Shown here: one piece after another, positions 40,934 through 49,848 of the stretch | How the letters are laid out: the number at the start of each line of letters is the position of its first letter | Numbering within the stretch: position 1 is the first letter of the stretch | Source of the DNA: Sebaldella sp. S0638 | GTDB lineage: Bacteria; Fusobacteriota; Fusobacteriia; Fusobacteriales; Leptotrichiaceae | Assembly (NCBI RefSeq): GCF_024158605.1 | Contig: NZ_JAMZGM010000001.1 | Coordinates: forward strand, 62,001-126,000 | DNA: 64,000 bases | Direction: 5' to 3' | Notes under the pieces: model-generated | What the model was told of the DNA's origin: nothing | The model's database searches: none | What the model saw: the letters and a program-made list of their open reading frames with translations, nothing else | Made by a program: the position numbers and the translations under genes

Positions 40934-42589
40934 TTAAAACAGCGTAGTTTTTCTCTGATCCTCATGTCCAAGCCAGTTTACCAGCCCTTTTGTTTTTTCA
41001 AAAGATTTGCTGTTCACAAAATCATTTTCATTCTCAGGATTTCCCCATGCAGAAGGATGATTATTTTTTATTATTTCTCCGCTTTTTATACTCTTCTCAA
41101 ATATCTGAACATCTTTTCCCCATAAAAAATATACTATATTTTTATTTCTTTCTGATATGAATTCCATAAGTTCCTGTGTAAAAGGTATCCAAAACTTACT
41201 ATGGTCTGCTGCTTTTGTTTCGGATATTGTCAAAGCTGTATTCAAAAGAAGAACTCCGTTTTTTTCCCAGTATTTAAATAATCTGTCAGGAGGAAGAATG
41301 TTAAAATTTCTCTTTTCTATATCTTCCCTTATAAAATTCAGATCTTTTGAAGTTCCCATATACGTTTTGTAAAGTAATTTCAGAATATTTCTAAGAGTAT
41401 TATTTACCTCAGGATCCATCCATGAATTTTTCTCCATCTCAAATGCAAGCCCTGTGGCAGTATTCCCCTGTGTATAAGGTTCTTTTCCCGGCATGCATAC
41501 TTTTTGTTCTGAAAGCGGCTCTGAAAATACTCTGAATATGAGATTTTCTTTCGGGCTGTAAGGTATATTTTTCATTTTCAGTTCTTTTATAAAGTTTCTC
41601 ACAGACTCCACTCTTTCATATGTAAAAAAATCAAAATATTCATCGTTTATTTTGTATTCTTCCATAAAATTCCGTCTTTCAATATCTGTATCTTCATCTC
41701 TAAGTATTCTCAGACTTAATATATTATAATCCATGCCAAGTGTAAATATTCTCTCGTCATTAGCCTTTATTTTCAGAATATCGCCTTTATGAAGACTGAG
41801 TTTTTTCTCTATTCTGAATTTCTCGTCTGTTATCAGGAGTTCTCCCGATGAAAGCCCCAAAAGGTAATTTTCCTTGGTTTTTTCTATATAAGATATGCGA
41901 TAATCGCTTACTTTTACGGAATTATAAAGTTCTTTAGTGATTACATCCCATATTTCCACTTCTCCGTCTTCTGTTCCTGCTATATACTGAAGAGCAGATA
42001 TACTGGAATATATATGGTTTTTTACTGTTTTTATATTAAAAATTTCTTCGAGCTTTTCATCGAAAATACTTATGGTATTTTCCTGTGAATGAAGGGCGCG
42101 ATATTTTACTACTATATTTTCACCGTTAATATAAATTTTATACTTTCCCCTGTTTTCATTCTTTTCATTAATAACAGCCTTTTTTATTGTTCTTTCTGAA
42201 TTAGGATTATATGAGTGAAGAATATTATCCATCAGATATATTATCTTTCCGTTTGTGGTGAAATTCACATAATCAGGTGTTCTTTCCATTGAAAATACTG
42301 TTTTGGAAGTTTTGTGTTTTCTGTCATAATATTTATAAATATCCCCGTTCATAGTCAGAACAAAAAAGGAATTCGATACAAACAGCTGATTTTCTTCCTT
42401 TATAAATTTTACTGCTTCTAAATTTTTTAATTTCCCGCCGAGCTCTGTTACATTTACATTTCCCTCAAAATCCGGCGATACAAAATACAGCTTTTTCCCC
42501 ACAGCGACCAAATCTTTATTAACAGGATCCAGATCAAAATCTTTCAGCCCGTTTTCGTTTATTAACTTTTTATCCAATATTACTTTCAT
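40934..42589 (-). CDS. WD40-like beta-propeller fused to a family-1 uracil-DNA-glycosylase-like domain
   Basis: A 551-residue protein. Residues 1-300 are repeated four-strand units of propeller type (for example TEDGEVEIWDVITKELYNSV and SSGELLITDEKF). Residues 320-545 follow the family-1 UDG order: GKEPYTQGNTATGLAFEM (368-385) aligns with GQDPYH...HGLAFS, VLLLNTALTISETKAADH (446-463) carries the Asn of LLLN, YFLWG (487-491) follows, and NHPSAW (510-515) holds the catalytic His. The water-activating Asp of GQDPY is Glu here and Gln-to-Lys precedes it. Uracil removal is therefore plausible but unproven; binding or altered specificity is equally possible. I know of no standard fusion like this. 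Confidence 0.8.
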   Translation of the reverse strand: MKVILDKKLINENGLKDFDLDPVNKDLVAVGKKLYFVSPDFEGNVNVTELGGKLKNLEAVKFIKEENQLFVSNSFFVLTMNGDIYKYYDRKHKTSKTVFSMERTPDYVNFTTNGKIIYLMDNILHSYNPNSERTIKKAVINEKNENRGKYKIYINGENIVVKYRALHSQENTISIFDEKLEEIFNIKTVKNHIYSSISALQYIAGTEDGEVEIWDVITKELYNSVKVSDYRISYIEKTKENYLLGLSSGELLITDEKFRIEKKLSLHKGDILKIKANDERIFTLGMDYNILSLRILRDEDTDIERRNFMEEYKINDEYFDFFTYERVESVRNFIKELKMKNIPYSPKENLIFRVFSEPLSEQKVCMPGKEPYTQGNTATGLAFEMEKNSWMDPEVNNTLRNILKLLYKTYMGTSKDLNFIREDIEKRNFNILPPDRLFKYWEKNGVLLLNTALTISETKAADHSKFWIPFTQELMEFISERNKNIVYFLWGKDVQIFEKSIKSGEIIKNNHPSAWGNPENENDFVNSKSFEKTKGLVNWLGHEDQRKTTLF

Positions 42590-42618
42590 ACAAAACCGCC
42601 ATCAATCATTTTTTTATT

Positions 42619-42624
42619 ATTATA
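42619..42624 (-). promoter_or_regulatory. Extended -10 element upstream of the WD40-UDG gene
   Basis: GTGTTATAAT on the minus strand gives a TGn-TATAAT element about 30 bases before the start codon. The -35 region is poor. Confidence 0.45.
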
Positions 42625-42640
42625 ACACTTAAAACGCCAT

Positions 42641-42716
42641 AAAAAAAGATACTTTTACAATTTTTTTTACAGAACATTGTATTTTCCTATACTGTAAAAA
42701 AGTCTGTAAAAGCATC
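42641..42716 (-). terminator. Nested inverted-repeat terminator of the GntR gene
   Basis: Outer arms 42648-42659 and 42705-42716 (12 bases, one G-U) enclose inner arms 42663-42672 and 42692-42701 (10 perfect pairs), and the minus strand continues with T7. The half-sites TTTTACA/TGTAAAA recur four times, so protein binding is an alternative use. Confidence 0.7.
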
Positions 42717-42740
42717 AATTAAAGAATTCCCATATACAAA

Positions 42741-43469
42741 TCATGTATTTTTTATTCTTTGTGCCTGCCCAAAAAATATAAAATAATCAGGTCTGTGTCT
42801 TGACTGAGTATATTCAAACATAATCCCTTCGGCATTATAAGTATAATTACTTATCACCGCTACACAGTTATAGTCCTGCAGATTCAGATATCTAAAATCA
42901 TCCTCTGTTGCTTTTTCCACTGTAATAATACGCTTGGTAGTCACTACTTTTTCATTCAGTTCATTTTCAATATATTCATATATGGAATTTTCCGCTATTT
43001 CAAGAGTAAGCCCTTTTACTATATCTTTTCTGTAATAATTATGATCAATTATCAGTGCCTGCCTGTCCATAAATCTGACTCTCTGGATATAGTATATTTC
43101 AGTTCCCGCTGGAATTCCGGTTTTTCTGCTTAAAACTTCATCAGCTGTAAGTTCTGAAAAGTGTACGACTTCTGTTTTATTTTCCCTGCTGTTTCTTATA
43201 CTTGCCTCTTTAAAACTCTCAACATCACCAAGCATGAAACCCGGTTTCTTATGCTGCTCGTATATTACACATACACCTTTGCCGTGAAGGCTTTGTACAT
43301 AACCGATTGATGCCAGCTGTGCCACAGCCCTCCTTAATGTATTACGTGAACATGTATATTCTTTTATAAGGTTATTTTCAGACGGGAGTAATTGCTGATA
43401 TCCGTATACTTCCAACTCTATTTTCTTTTTAAGGTCTTCATATATCTTGTCATATTTTATTCTTCCCAT
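42741..43469 (-). CDS. GntR-family transcriptional regulator with UTRA domain (TreR-like)
   Basis: A 242-residue repressor. Residues 5-70 are the GntR winged helix (LLPSENNLIKEYTCSRNTLRRAV); residues about 85-238 are the UTRA effector domain, ending in the FEYTQSRHRPDYFIF pattern. The N-terminus KYDKIYEDLKKKI is like trehalose repressors, but no trehalose or other sugar gene is adjacent, so the ligand is open. The 43470-43601 gap upstream is AT-rich. Confidence 0.85.
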   Translation of the reverse strand: MGRIKYDKIYEDLKKKIELEVYGYQQLLPSENNLIKEYTCSRNTLRRAVAQLASIGYVQSLHGKGVCVIYEQHKKPGFMLGDVESFKEASIRNSRENKTEVVHFSELTADEVLSRKTGIPAGTEIYYIQRVRFMDRQALIIDHNYYRKDIVKGLTLEIAENSIYEYIENELNEKVVTTKRIITVEKATEDDFRYLNLQDYNCVAVISNYTYNAEGIMFEYTQSRHRPDYFIFFGQAQRIKNT

Positions 43470-43601
43470 TTTTCTTCCTTTATTATTTATTTTTTTGATT
43501 ATATCATATTATTTTGAATTTTATAATAAATGAAATAATATTATGCTTTATTCTGGTTTATATTTTTTGCGGCTGTCTGAAATTATTTATTCCTGAAAAA
43601 A

Positions 43602-44360
43602 TTATAAGTATTCTTTTTCCTGTTTATCTTCAAGGCTGTTATAATAATTAGCAAATAGTATCATTATATAAGGAACTCCTATTATTATTCCTATCCACAG
43701 CGTACATAAAGATATTATCATAACAAGCATATACACCAAAAACACGAGCAGTATATTTACCGTTTCCCCTTTTATCAGGCTTCTGATTCTCCTAAATACT
43801 TCAAATATTCCAATTTCCGGATTATCATGAATAATGTAATATCCAAAATTATAAATCTGAAGTTTTATAATAAGAAATATACTAAAGAGTATAATATATA
43901 TCGTTTCAAATATATTAATATCTCTTCCGGGGCCGATAAGCCAATGCGGTACAAATACTACTGCACAGCCCAGCATTAAATATATTCCAAACTTTACATA
44001 TTTTAAAATCTGAAATAAAGTTATTTTTTTTATATGATTTTTTCCGGAGAATAATGTACTGTATGTTGTTTCTTCCCCTCTTGTAATTTTCAGATAAAAT
44101 ATGTATAATCCGTATTCTATCACTCCTGCGAGACTCAGTGAAATTATTCCCAATATTGCTATAATCACACTGCCTGTTATATAGCTCCATATATTTTGAA
44201 AGATAAAAAATATACATCCCAGAAGCATCAAAATCTGTGCAGCCATCCCCACTCCAAAATTAACACCCCAGTTTATCAGGAATCCTACTATGGACTTACC
44301 CATATTATTCATTGTATCTTCATTTGTTTTTTTTATTACTTCTGTCAGACTTGATTTCAT
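43602..44360 (-). CDS. DUF975-like polytopic membrane protein
   Basis: A 252-residue protein with about five to six membrane helices, Trp/Phe-rich loops, and a layout that fits the DUF975 family. A long helix pair near the end (GETVNILLVFLVYMLVMII) is followed by a charged tail. No function is known for the family. AGGGAG precedes the ATG. Confidence 0.6.
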   Translation of the reverse strand: MKSSLTEVIKKTNEDTMNNMGKSIVGFLINWGVNFGVGMAAQILMLLGCIFFIFQNIWSYITGSVIIAILGIISLSLAGVIEYGLYIFYLKITRGEETTYSTLFSGKNHIKKITLFQILKYVKFGIYLMLGCAVVFVPHWLIGPGRDINIFETIYIILFSIFLIIKLQIYNFGYYIIHDNPEIGIFEVFRRIRSLIKGETVNILLVFLVYMLVMIISLCTLWIGIIIGVPYIMILFANYYNSLEDKQEKEYL

Positions 44361-44493
44361 TTTTCTTCTCCCTAGTTATTCAAATATTTTTAATTTTATA
44401 TAAATCTATACAACATTCTACCATATATTATTTTATATTACATAATAATATATTTCAAGTTATAAAATTAATCTCTTGCATCATATTATTCAC

Positions 44494-44524
44494 AAAAAAA
44501 GACGACCCAGTCACGGATCATCTT
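44494..44524 (-). terminator. Terminator after the GlsB-type gene
   Basis: Arms 44499-44508 and 44515-44524 (10 pairs with G-U) followed by T7 on the minus strand. Confidence 0.78.
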
Positions 44525-44553
44525 AATTCAGGCATAAAGCCCCATATCTCAAT

Positions 44554-44784
44554 TCATAATTTTCTTTTAAAAAAGCCGAGAATCAGTAAAAATATTACGG
44601 CTCCCACAGCTGAAACCAATATTTGTGCAAATAACCCGTAAGTATCACGGAATATAAGCCCTCCTATCAAACCGCCTATACAACCAATAATAATTGTTAC
44701 TATGAAACTGTATCTTTGTCCCATTAGTGCTTTTGCTATTATTCCAGCTACTGCACCCACTATAAGTGAACCAAGTATACCCAT
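44554..44784 (-). CDS. GlsB/YeaQ/YmgE-family small membrane protein
   Basis: A 76-residue protein with three glycine-rich membrane helices (GSLIVGAVAGIIAKALMG, IIIGCIGGLIGGLIF, LVSAVGAVIFLLILGF). The family, often named transglycosylase-associated, is induced by envelope or general stress in many bacteria, and its mechanism is unknown. It follows a YwqK-repeat gene by 28 bases, probably as one transcript. Confidence 0.85.
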   Translation of the reverse strand: MGILGSLIVGAVAGIIAKALMGQRYSFIVTIIIGCIGGLIGGLIFRDTYGLFAQILVSAVGAVIFLLILGFFKRKL

Positions 44785-44812
44785 ACAAATACCTCCCGAT
44801 TTTTAGAATATG

Positions 44813-45637
44813 TTAATATTGCAAAATACCATTGTTGTAATTTTCTGTTGCTACAATATTTCCACTTTTATCAAAGTATTTCCATAGACCCTCTTTTTTT
44901 CTTAGCTTATAATTTCCTTCAAATTTCAGTTCTCCCGAACTGAAATAAGAAATAACACTTCCTTCTCCGTTACTGTACTTCCCTTTATAAAAAACATTCC
45001 CGTTTTCATAATAAGCTATATCATCTCCCGATATTTCACCGTTGGAATATTCAGTTTCCAGTTTCTTTATTCCTGAATTATACCATGTTGTCCATCTTCC
45101 GTCTTTCTGGTTGCGTTCATAGCTTCCTTCTGACTCTTTCTGCCCGTTGGTATAATAAGTATTCCACTTACCTTCTCTTCTGTTATTTATATAATTACCC
45201 TTTATCTTTTCCTGCCCTGTATTAGAATACAACTCCACATACTCGCCGTCCAGCCTCCCGTCTTTGTATGTTTCCTGTATCCATCTTCTGCCGCTGTCAT
45301 TATAGGTATACCATTTCCCATTTTTCTTTCCGTTTACATAACTTCCCTCTGATAATTTCAATCCATTTTCATAATACTCTGTAAAATTTCCTGCAAGCTC
45401 ACCGTTTTTCAGAGAAAAAGTAATACTTCTACCGGAATTTGAAATAAAATTAAAATCCCCGGTATCAATAACTTCATATCTTCCGTTATCTGCATCTTTA
45501 ACCTTTATATTCTCATAAAAAATCGGATTAATTAAATAGACTCTGTCATTACTTACCTGATAATCTGAATGCAGCATATCCGCGAAAGCAAATACAGCTG
45601 CGAATAATGACAAAAATAAGATCATGAATCTTCTCAT
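44813..45637 (-). CDS. Exported YwqK/MORN-repeat protein
   Basis: A 274-residue protein with a signal peptide (residues 1-19, AVFAFA) and about eight repeats of the form [E/K]G-x-Y-x-N-G-x-(K/R)-x-G-x-W-x-x-Y (for example EGSYVNGKKNGKW, KGNYINNRREGKW, EGSYERNQKDGRW). The sheet-like repeats resemble MORN and YwqK proteins. Databases call some of these antitoxins, but no toxin partner is nearby. Outer surface or periplasmic location is likely. A consensus promoter lies at 45667-45695. Confidence 0.78.
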   Translation of the reverse strand: MRRFMILFLSLFAAVFAFADMLHSDYQVSNDRVYLINPIFYENIKVKDADNGRYEVIDTGDFNFISNSGRSITFSLKNGELAGNFTEYYENGLKLSEGSYVNGKKNGKWYTYNDSGRRWIQETYKDGRLDGEYVELYSNTGQEKIKGNYINNRREGKWNTYYTNGQKESEGSYERNQKDGRWTTWYNSGIKKLETEYSNGEISGDDIAYYENGNVFYKGKYSNGEGSVISYFSSGELKFEGNYKLRKKEGLWKYFDKSGNIVATENYNNGILQY

Positions 45638-45666
45638 TTTTTTCTCCTTTAAATAATCTTTCCTAT

Positions 45667-45695
45667 ATTATACATAATTTCAGTTTCAATTTCAA
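45667..45695 (-). promoter_or_regulatory. Predicted promoter of the YwqK-GlsB pair
   Basis: TTGAAA (45690-45695), 17 bases, TATAAT (45667-45672) on the minus strand, about 30 bases from the start. Confidence 0.75.
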
Positions 45696-45748
45696 ATTAT
45701 CTTTTGTTTTTATCCATTTTATGATAAAATATCATGTATATCATAAAT

Positions 45749-46807
45749 ATGAAGGTGATAATAATCGAAAAAATTAATATATCAGGCTTAAAATACGATA
45801 CTCTGGAAAAAGAACTATTAAAACTAAATTTCAAAAAATATAATGTTAAACAGATATTTAACTGGCTTCATAATAAAATGGAAGATAATTTTGATAATTT
45901 TTCCAATATATCAAAAGAGAACAGAAATATTTTGAGTAAAAATTTTTTTATACCGGAAATAATATTATTGGATCACCAGATTTCTGAGAATGATGATACT
46001 GAAAAATTTTTATTTAAATTACAGGGGAATGTTTTGATTGAGAGCGTTCTTATCGGTCATAAAAACCGTTATACTCTCTGTGTTTCATCACAGGCCGGCT
46101 GTGCTTTGGGATGTGAATTCTGCGCTACTGCCACGATGAAATTTGAAAAAAATCTTGATATTTCCGAAATTTTGATGCAGTTTTATTATGTACAGAAATA
46201 TCTGAACCAAAAAGGTCATAAGCTCGATAATGTTGTCTTTATGGGAATGGGGGAACCTTTCCTGAATTATGACAATGTTATGGATTCTATTGATACTCTG
46301 AACAGTGCTGACGGACAATATTATTCCAAAAGAAACTTTACTGTTTCTACCAGCGGACTTGTTCCGTTTATTGAAAAGTTCACAGAGCTGGATTCACAGG
46401 TTAATCTTGCAGTATCCCTGCACTCTGTAAAAGATGAATATCGCAGTAAAATTATGCCTGTTAACCAAAAATATCCTCTTAAGGATTTGAAAAAGAGCCT
46501 TTCGGCTTACCAAAAGAAAACTAAAAAACGTATAAGCTTTGAATACATTCTTATTGATGATTTTAATTGCAGTAAAAATGACGCTTTCGAGCTTACTAAG
46601 TTTCTCAAAGAATTTAGCTGTCTGGTAAATCTGATTCCTTATAATCCAGTTGCGGGAAAGTCTTACAAGACTCCTTCCAAAGCAAAACAGCAGGAATTTT
46701 ATAGAATTTTATTAAATAATAATATCAATGTAACTCTGAGAGAGACAAAAGGACAGGACATTGCTGCAGCATGCGGACAGTTAAAAGTAAAAAGGGAGTT
46801 GATTTAA
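45749..46807 (+). CDS. rlmN: Dual-specificity 23S rRNA/tRNA methyltransferase RlmN
   Basis: About 352 residues. CVSSQAGCALGCEFCATA contains the CxxxCxxC radical-SAM cluster motif, VFMGMGEPFLNYDN the glycine-rich SAM site, and GQDIAAACGQL the C-terminal Cys used as the methyl-shuttle acceptor. It methylates C2 of A2503 in 23S rRNA and A37 of some tRNAs. Start: ATG at 45749 lacks a ribosome site, while AAGGTGAT lies at 45752-45759, 5 bases before an ATC at 45764. That would give a protein starting at EKIN. The AUG start is kept as the conservative choice. Confidence 0.95.
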   Translation: MKVIIIEKINISGLKYDTLEKELLKLNFKKYNVKQIFNWLHNKMEDNFDNFSNISKENRNILSKNFFIPEIILLDHQISENDDTEKFLFKLQGNVLIESVLIGHKNRYTLCVSSQAGCALGCEFCATATMKFEKNLDISEILMQFYYVQKYLNQKGHKLDNVVFMGMGEPFLNYDNVMDSIDTLNSADGQYYSKRNFTVSTSGLVPFIEKFTELDSQVNLAVSLHSVKDEYRSKIMPVNQKYPLKDLKKSLSAYQKKTKKRISFEYILIDDFNCSKNDAFELTKFLKEFSCLVNLIPYNPVAGKSYKTPSKAKQQEFYRILLNNNINVTLRETKGQDIAAACGQLKVKRELI

Positions 46808-48837
46808 TGAAATCAAAATTATCTATAGCAATAAAAATATTTATTTTTCTAATTATAGCATTGCTTATTGCTGTGGGGGTTCTTGTATATCAAGTAAAGA
46901 AAGAGCTTCCAAATTCGGAAGTTATTGAAAACTATCAGCCTATTTCCCCTACTGTTATTTATGACATTAATGGAAACCAGCTGGATATTATCACATTGGA
47001 AAACAGAGCACCGGTTCATATTAACGAAGTACCTCTTGATGTTCAGAATGCTTTTCTTGCTATAGAAGACAGAAAATTCAGAACACACCACGGATTTGAC
47101 TATATGAGACTTGGTAAGGCAGTATTATCAAATGTTACCGGAAGTGCCAAAGAAGGTGGAAGTTCCATTACTCAGCAGCTTGCGAAAAATGCTTTCCTCT
47201 CACCTGAAAGATCATTTGACAGAAAGCTGAAAGAAGCACTGCTTGCTATTGAGATAGAAAGAAGATATACAAAAGACGAGATTTTAGAAAATTATCTAAA
47301 TACAATTTATTTTGGAAATGGTTCGTACGGTATTAAAAATGCCGCCAGAAAATATTTTGACAAAAAGCCTAAGGATCTTACCATTGCAGAAGCTGCAATA
47401 CTCGCAAGTATCCCTAAGTCTCCTACCAAATATTCACCTACAAAGAATATGAAAAACGCAATAGAACGTCAGCAGGTAGTTCTTGCACAAATGTATAAGT
47501 ATAAGTTTATTACTGAAGCACAATATGAAGAAGCTTTGAATCAGAAAATCGTACTTTCTAAAAACAGCGACTTAAATAATGATCTGAATGAAGACGAACA
47601 GATTTCAGTTTCAAACAACGCTCCGGAATTTACATCAATTGCTATCAGTGAAGCAAAAAGAATACTTAATATCAGCGAAAGTGATCAAAAAGCCTTATTT
47701 GACGGTTACAAAATATATACCACAGTTGATCTGGATATGCAAAGAGCCGCTTACAAAGCTTTTCACAATAATTATAATCTAAAAAGACGTGAAAGACTAA
47801 ACGGTGCCTTAATTTCTATGGATCCTAACACAGGATTCGTAAAAGCAATGGTCGGCGGGAAGAATTACAGAAAAGGTGACTTTAACAGAGCTATAAGTTC
47901 TACAAGACAGCCTGGTTCATCTTATAAGCCATTTATTTATCTGGCTGCAATACAGCAAAATATTCCTATGAACACAGTTATAGAAGATTCACCGTTTACT
48001 ACTCCGGGATGGAGCCCTAATAACTATGACAGGAAATTCAGAGGCGGTATGAGCCTTCTGAAAGCTATTGAAATTTCAAACAACGTTGTACCTGTTAAGC
48101 TTCTGCAGCAGGTAGGTATAGATAAAGTAGAAAAAATATGGCGTGATGCCGGTATAGAAGGCGGAGATTTCCCGAAAGACCTTACGCTGGCTCTGGGATC
48201 TATTACCACTAACCCGCTTAATATGGCAAAAGCTTACTCGGCTATTGCAAACGGAGGTTACAGAGTAAAACCTATATTTATATATAAAATAGAAAATAAA
48301 TATGGTGAAGTTATTTACGATGCAAAGAAAGAACAGGAAAAAGTAAAAATATACGAACCGGAAGATGTAGCACTGATTACTTTCATGCTTGAAAGTGCAG
48401 TAAAATATGGTACAGGACAAAGTGCAAAAGTATTTAAAAACGGACAGCTGATTCCTGAAGCAGGAAAAACAGGAACTACAAGTGATTATGGTTCTGCATG
48501 GTTTACAGGATATACTCCTACTCTGGTTACTATAGTATATGTCGGTAATGACGACAACAGATCTATGGGCGGAGGTATGACAGGAGGAGCTGCTGCAGCC
48601 CCTATCTGGAAAAACTATATGCAGTCTGTTGTTAATCTTGAAGGATTTGAAATTGGTAATTTCGCCTTTATAGATGACTATATTAAGAGTAAGGATCTTT
48701 CTATGAGAGATATTGACCTGAAAACCGGTCTTCTTGATACAGATAATGTAGATAAGAGAACAGCATTATTCAAAGTAGGAACAGAGCCTGTAGAACTTCA
48801 AAATAAATACAGAATGGGACTTGAAGGTTTCTTCTAA
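46807..48837 (+). CDS. Class A penicillin-binding protein 1A
   Basis: About 676 residues. A short N-terminus and one membrane helix (residues about 5-28) precede the GT51 glycosyltransferase (EDRKFRTHHGFD, GGSSITQQLAKNAF). The transpeptidase follows with the active Ser in STRQPGSSYKPF, the SNN motif in EISNNVVPV and KTGTTSDYGSAWF. It polymerises and crosslinks peptidoglycan. Start: ATG at 46807 shares its A with the rlmN stop and AGGGAG lies upstream; the frame opens earlier at 46771. Confidence 0.93.
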   Translation: MKSKLSIAIKIFIFLIIALLIAVGVLVYQVKKELPNSEVIENYQPISPTVIYDINGNQLDIITLENRAPVHINEVPLDVQNAFLAIEDRKFRTHHGFDYMRLGKAVLSNVTGSAKEGGSSITQQLAKNAFLSPERSFDRKLKEALLAIEIERRYTKDEILENYLNTIYFGNGSYGIKNAARKYFDKKPKDLTIAEAAILASIPKSPTKYSPTKNMKNAIERQQVVLAQMYKYKFITEAQYEEALNQKIVLSKNSDLNNDLNEDEQISVSNNAPEFTSIAISEAKRILNISESDQKALFDGYKIYTTVDLDMQRAAYKAFHNNYNLKRRERLNGALISMDPNTGFVKAMVGGKNYRKGDFNRAISSTRQPGSSYKPFIYLAAIQQNIPMNTVIEDSPFTTPGWSPNNYDRKFRGGMSLLKAIEISNNVVPVKLLQQVGIDKVEKIWRDAGIEGGDFPKDLTLALGSITTNPLNMAKAYSAIANGGYRVKPIFIYKIENKYGEVIYDAKKEQEKVKIYEPEDVALITFMLESAVKYGTGQSAKVFKNGQLIPEAGKTGTTSDYGSAWFTGYTPTLVTIVYVGNDDNRSMGGGMTGGAAAAPIWKNYMQSVVNLEGFEIGNFAFIDDYIKSKDLSMRDIDLKTGLLDTDNVDKRTALFKVGTEPVELQNKYRMGLEGFF

Positions 48838-48852
48838 AAATAACTGATTATA

Positions 48853-48897
48853 TAAAAAACAGGAGTTATCTCTGAATGATAACTCCTGTTTTTTTAT
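48853..48897. terminator. Strong bidirectional terminator between pbp1A and rpiR
   Basis: Perfect 13-base arms AACAGGAGTTATC and GATAACTCCTGTT (48858-48870, 48878-48890), with T-runs in both directions, ending the two convergent units. Confidence 0.9.
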
Positions 48898-48907
48898 AAA
48901 TAATTTC

Positions 48908-49756
48908 TTAAAATCTTTTTTTTGCAATGGCTTCTCTGATTTTTCCCACAGTTTCCATATACTTCCCTTTATTTTTCAGACAAACATTCACAAATAATGT
49001 ATCTATAATTGCAAGTGTACTAATCTTTGATTCTGATGCTTCACTTTTAAAACTTCTCTCCTGTCCGTAACTCAGCAAAACTTCGTCGGAAATTTTGGAA
49101 ATGGGAGATTTATTATTAGAAGTGATTGCTATTATATTTACTCCGTTTTCTTTGGCAACAGCAAGATTGTCTATGAGTTCTTTATTGCTTCCGGTATTTG
49201 ATATTGCAATTATACAGTCGTCTTTTTTCAAAAGCCCTGCCATCATAACCTGCAGGTGAGAATCCGAATGATATTCACATCTTTTTCCTGTACGCAAAAA
49301 CTTATGATATCCGTCAAAAGCAAGTGCTGCCGAACCGCCCATTCCGAAAAATGCAATGGTTTCCGCTTTCAGCAGATAAGAAACACTCCTTTCTATCTGG
49401 GTGCTTTTATTTAGTTTCATTGTTTTTTCCAGTGAGTACATGCTGGATCTTATTACTTTTTCCATTATTACCAGTGCACTGTCATTTTCATTTATTTCTT
49501 CATGTATGTCTTTTATAGGCTCTATGACTTCACTTGCTATTTTTATTTTCAGCTCCTGATAGCCTTTATATCCCAGCTTTTTACAAACTCTGAAAATAGT
49601 GGCTTCCCCGCTCTGACATTCCTCTGAAAGCTCTGTAATTGACAGTTTTATAATCCTTTCCGGATTCTGCATTATATACTCGGCTATTTTCTTTTCTACA
49701 CCTTTTAATCTGGGATAGACTTCCCTGATACGTTCAAGATAAGTTAAATTCTCCAT
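48908..49756 (-). CDS. RpiR/MurR-family transcriptional regulator
   Basis: A 282-residue regulator. Residues 1-77 are the RpiR helix-turn-helix (LSITELSEECQSGEATIFRV); residues about 110-250 are a SIS sugar-phosphate-binding domain (FFGMGGSAALAF, AISNTGSNKELID). It is third in gntK-gnd-rpiR, so control of gluconate use in response to 6-phosphogluconate or a related phosphate is inferred. Two repeats in the gntK leader are candidate binding sites. AGGATG precedes the ATG. Confidence 0.88.
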   Translation of the reverse strand: MENLTYLERIREVYPRLKGVEKKIAEYIMQNPERIIKLSITELSEECQSGEATIFRVCKKLGYKGYQELKIKIASEVIEPIKDIHEEINENDSALVIMEKVIRSSMYSLEKTMKLNKSTQIERSVSYLLKAETIAFFGMGGSAALAFDGYHKFLRTGKRCEYHSDSHLQVMMAGLLKKDDCIIAISNTGSNKELIDNLAVAKENGVNIIAITSNNKSPISKISDEVLLSYGQERSFKSEASESKISTLAIIDTLFVNVCLKNKGKYMETVGKIREAIAKKRF

Positions 49757-49848
49757 TTACTACATCCTTTTCCGAAAACTTCACAAGTTTAATTCATAAT
49801 ATCTTTTCTTAATATTCTATAATTATTTCAAAGAAATATCAATACTTT

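Noticed and set aside
44813-45637. Toxin-antitoxin system suggested by the YwqK family name
   Set aside because: The protein is exported and has no toxin-like neighbour; the family label alone is not evidence.
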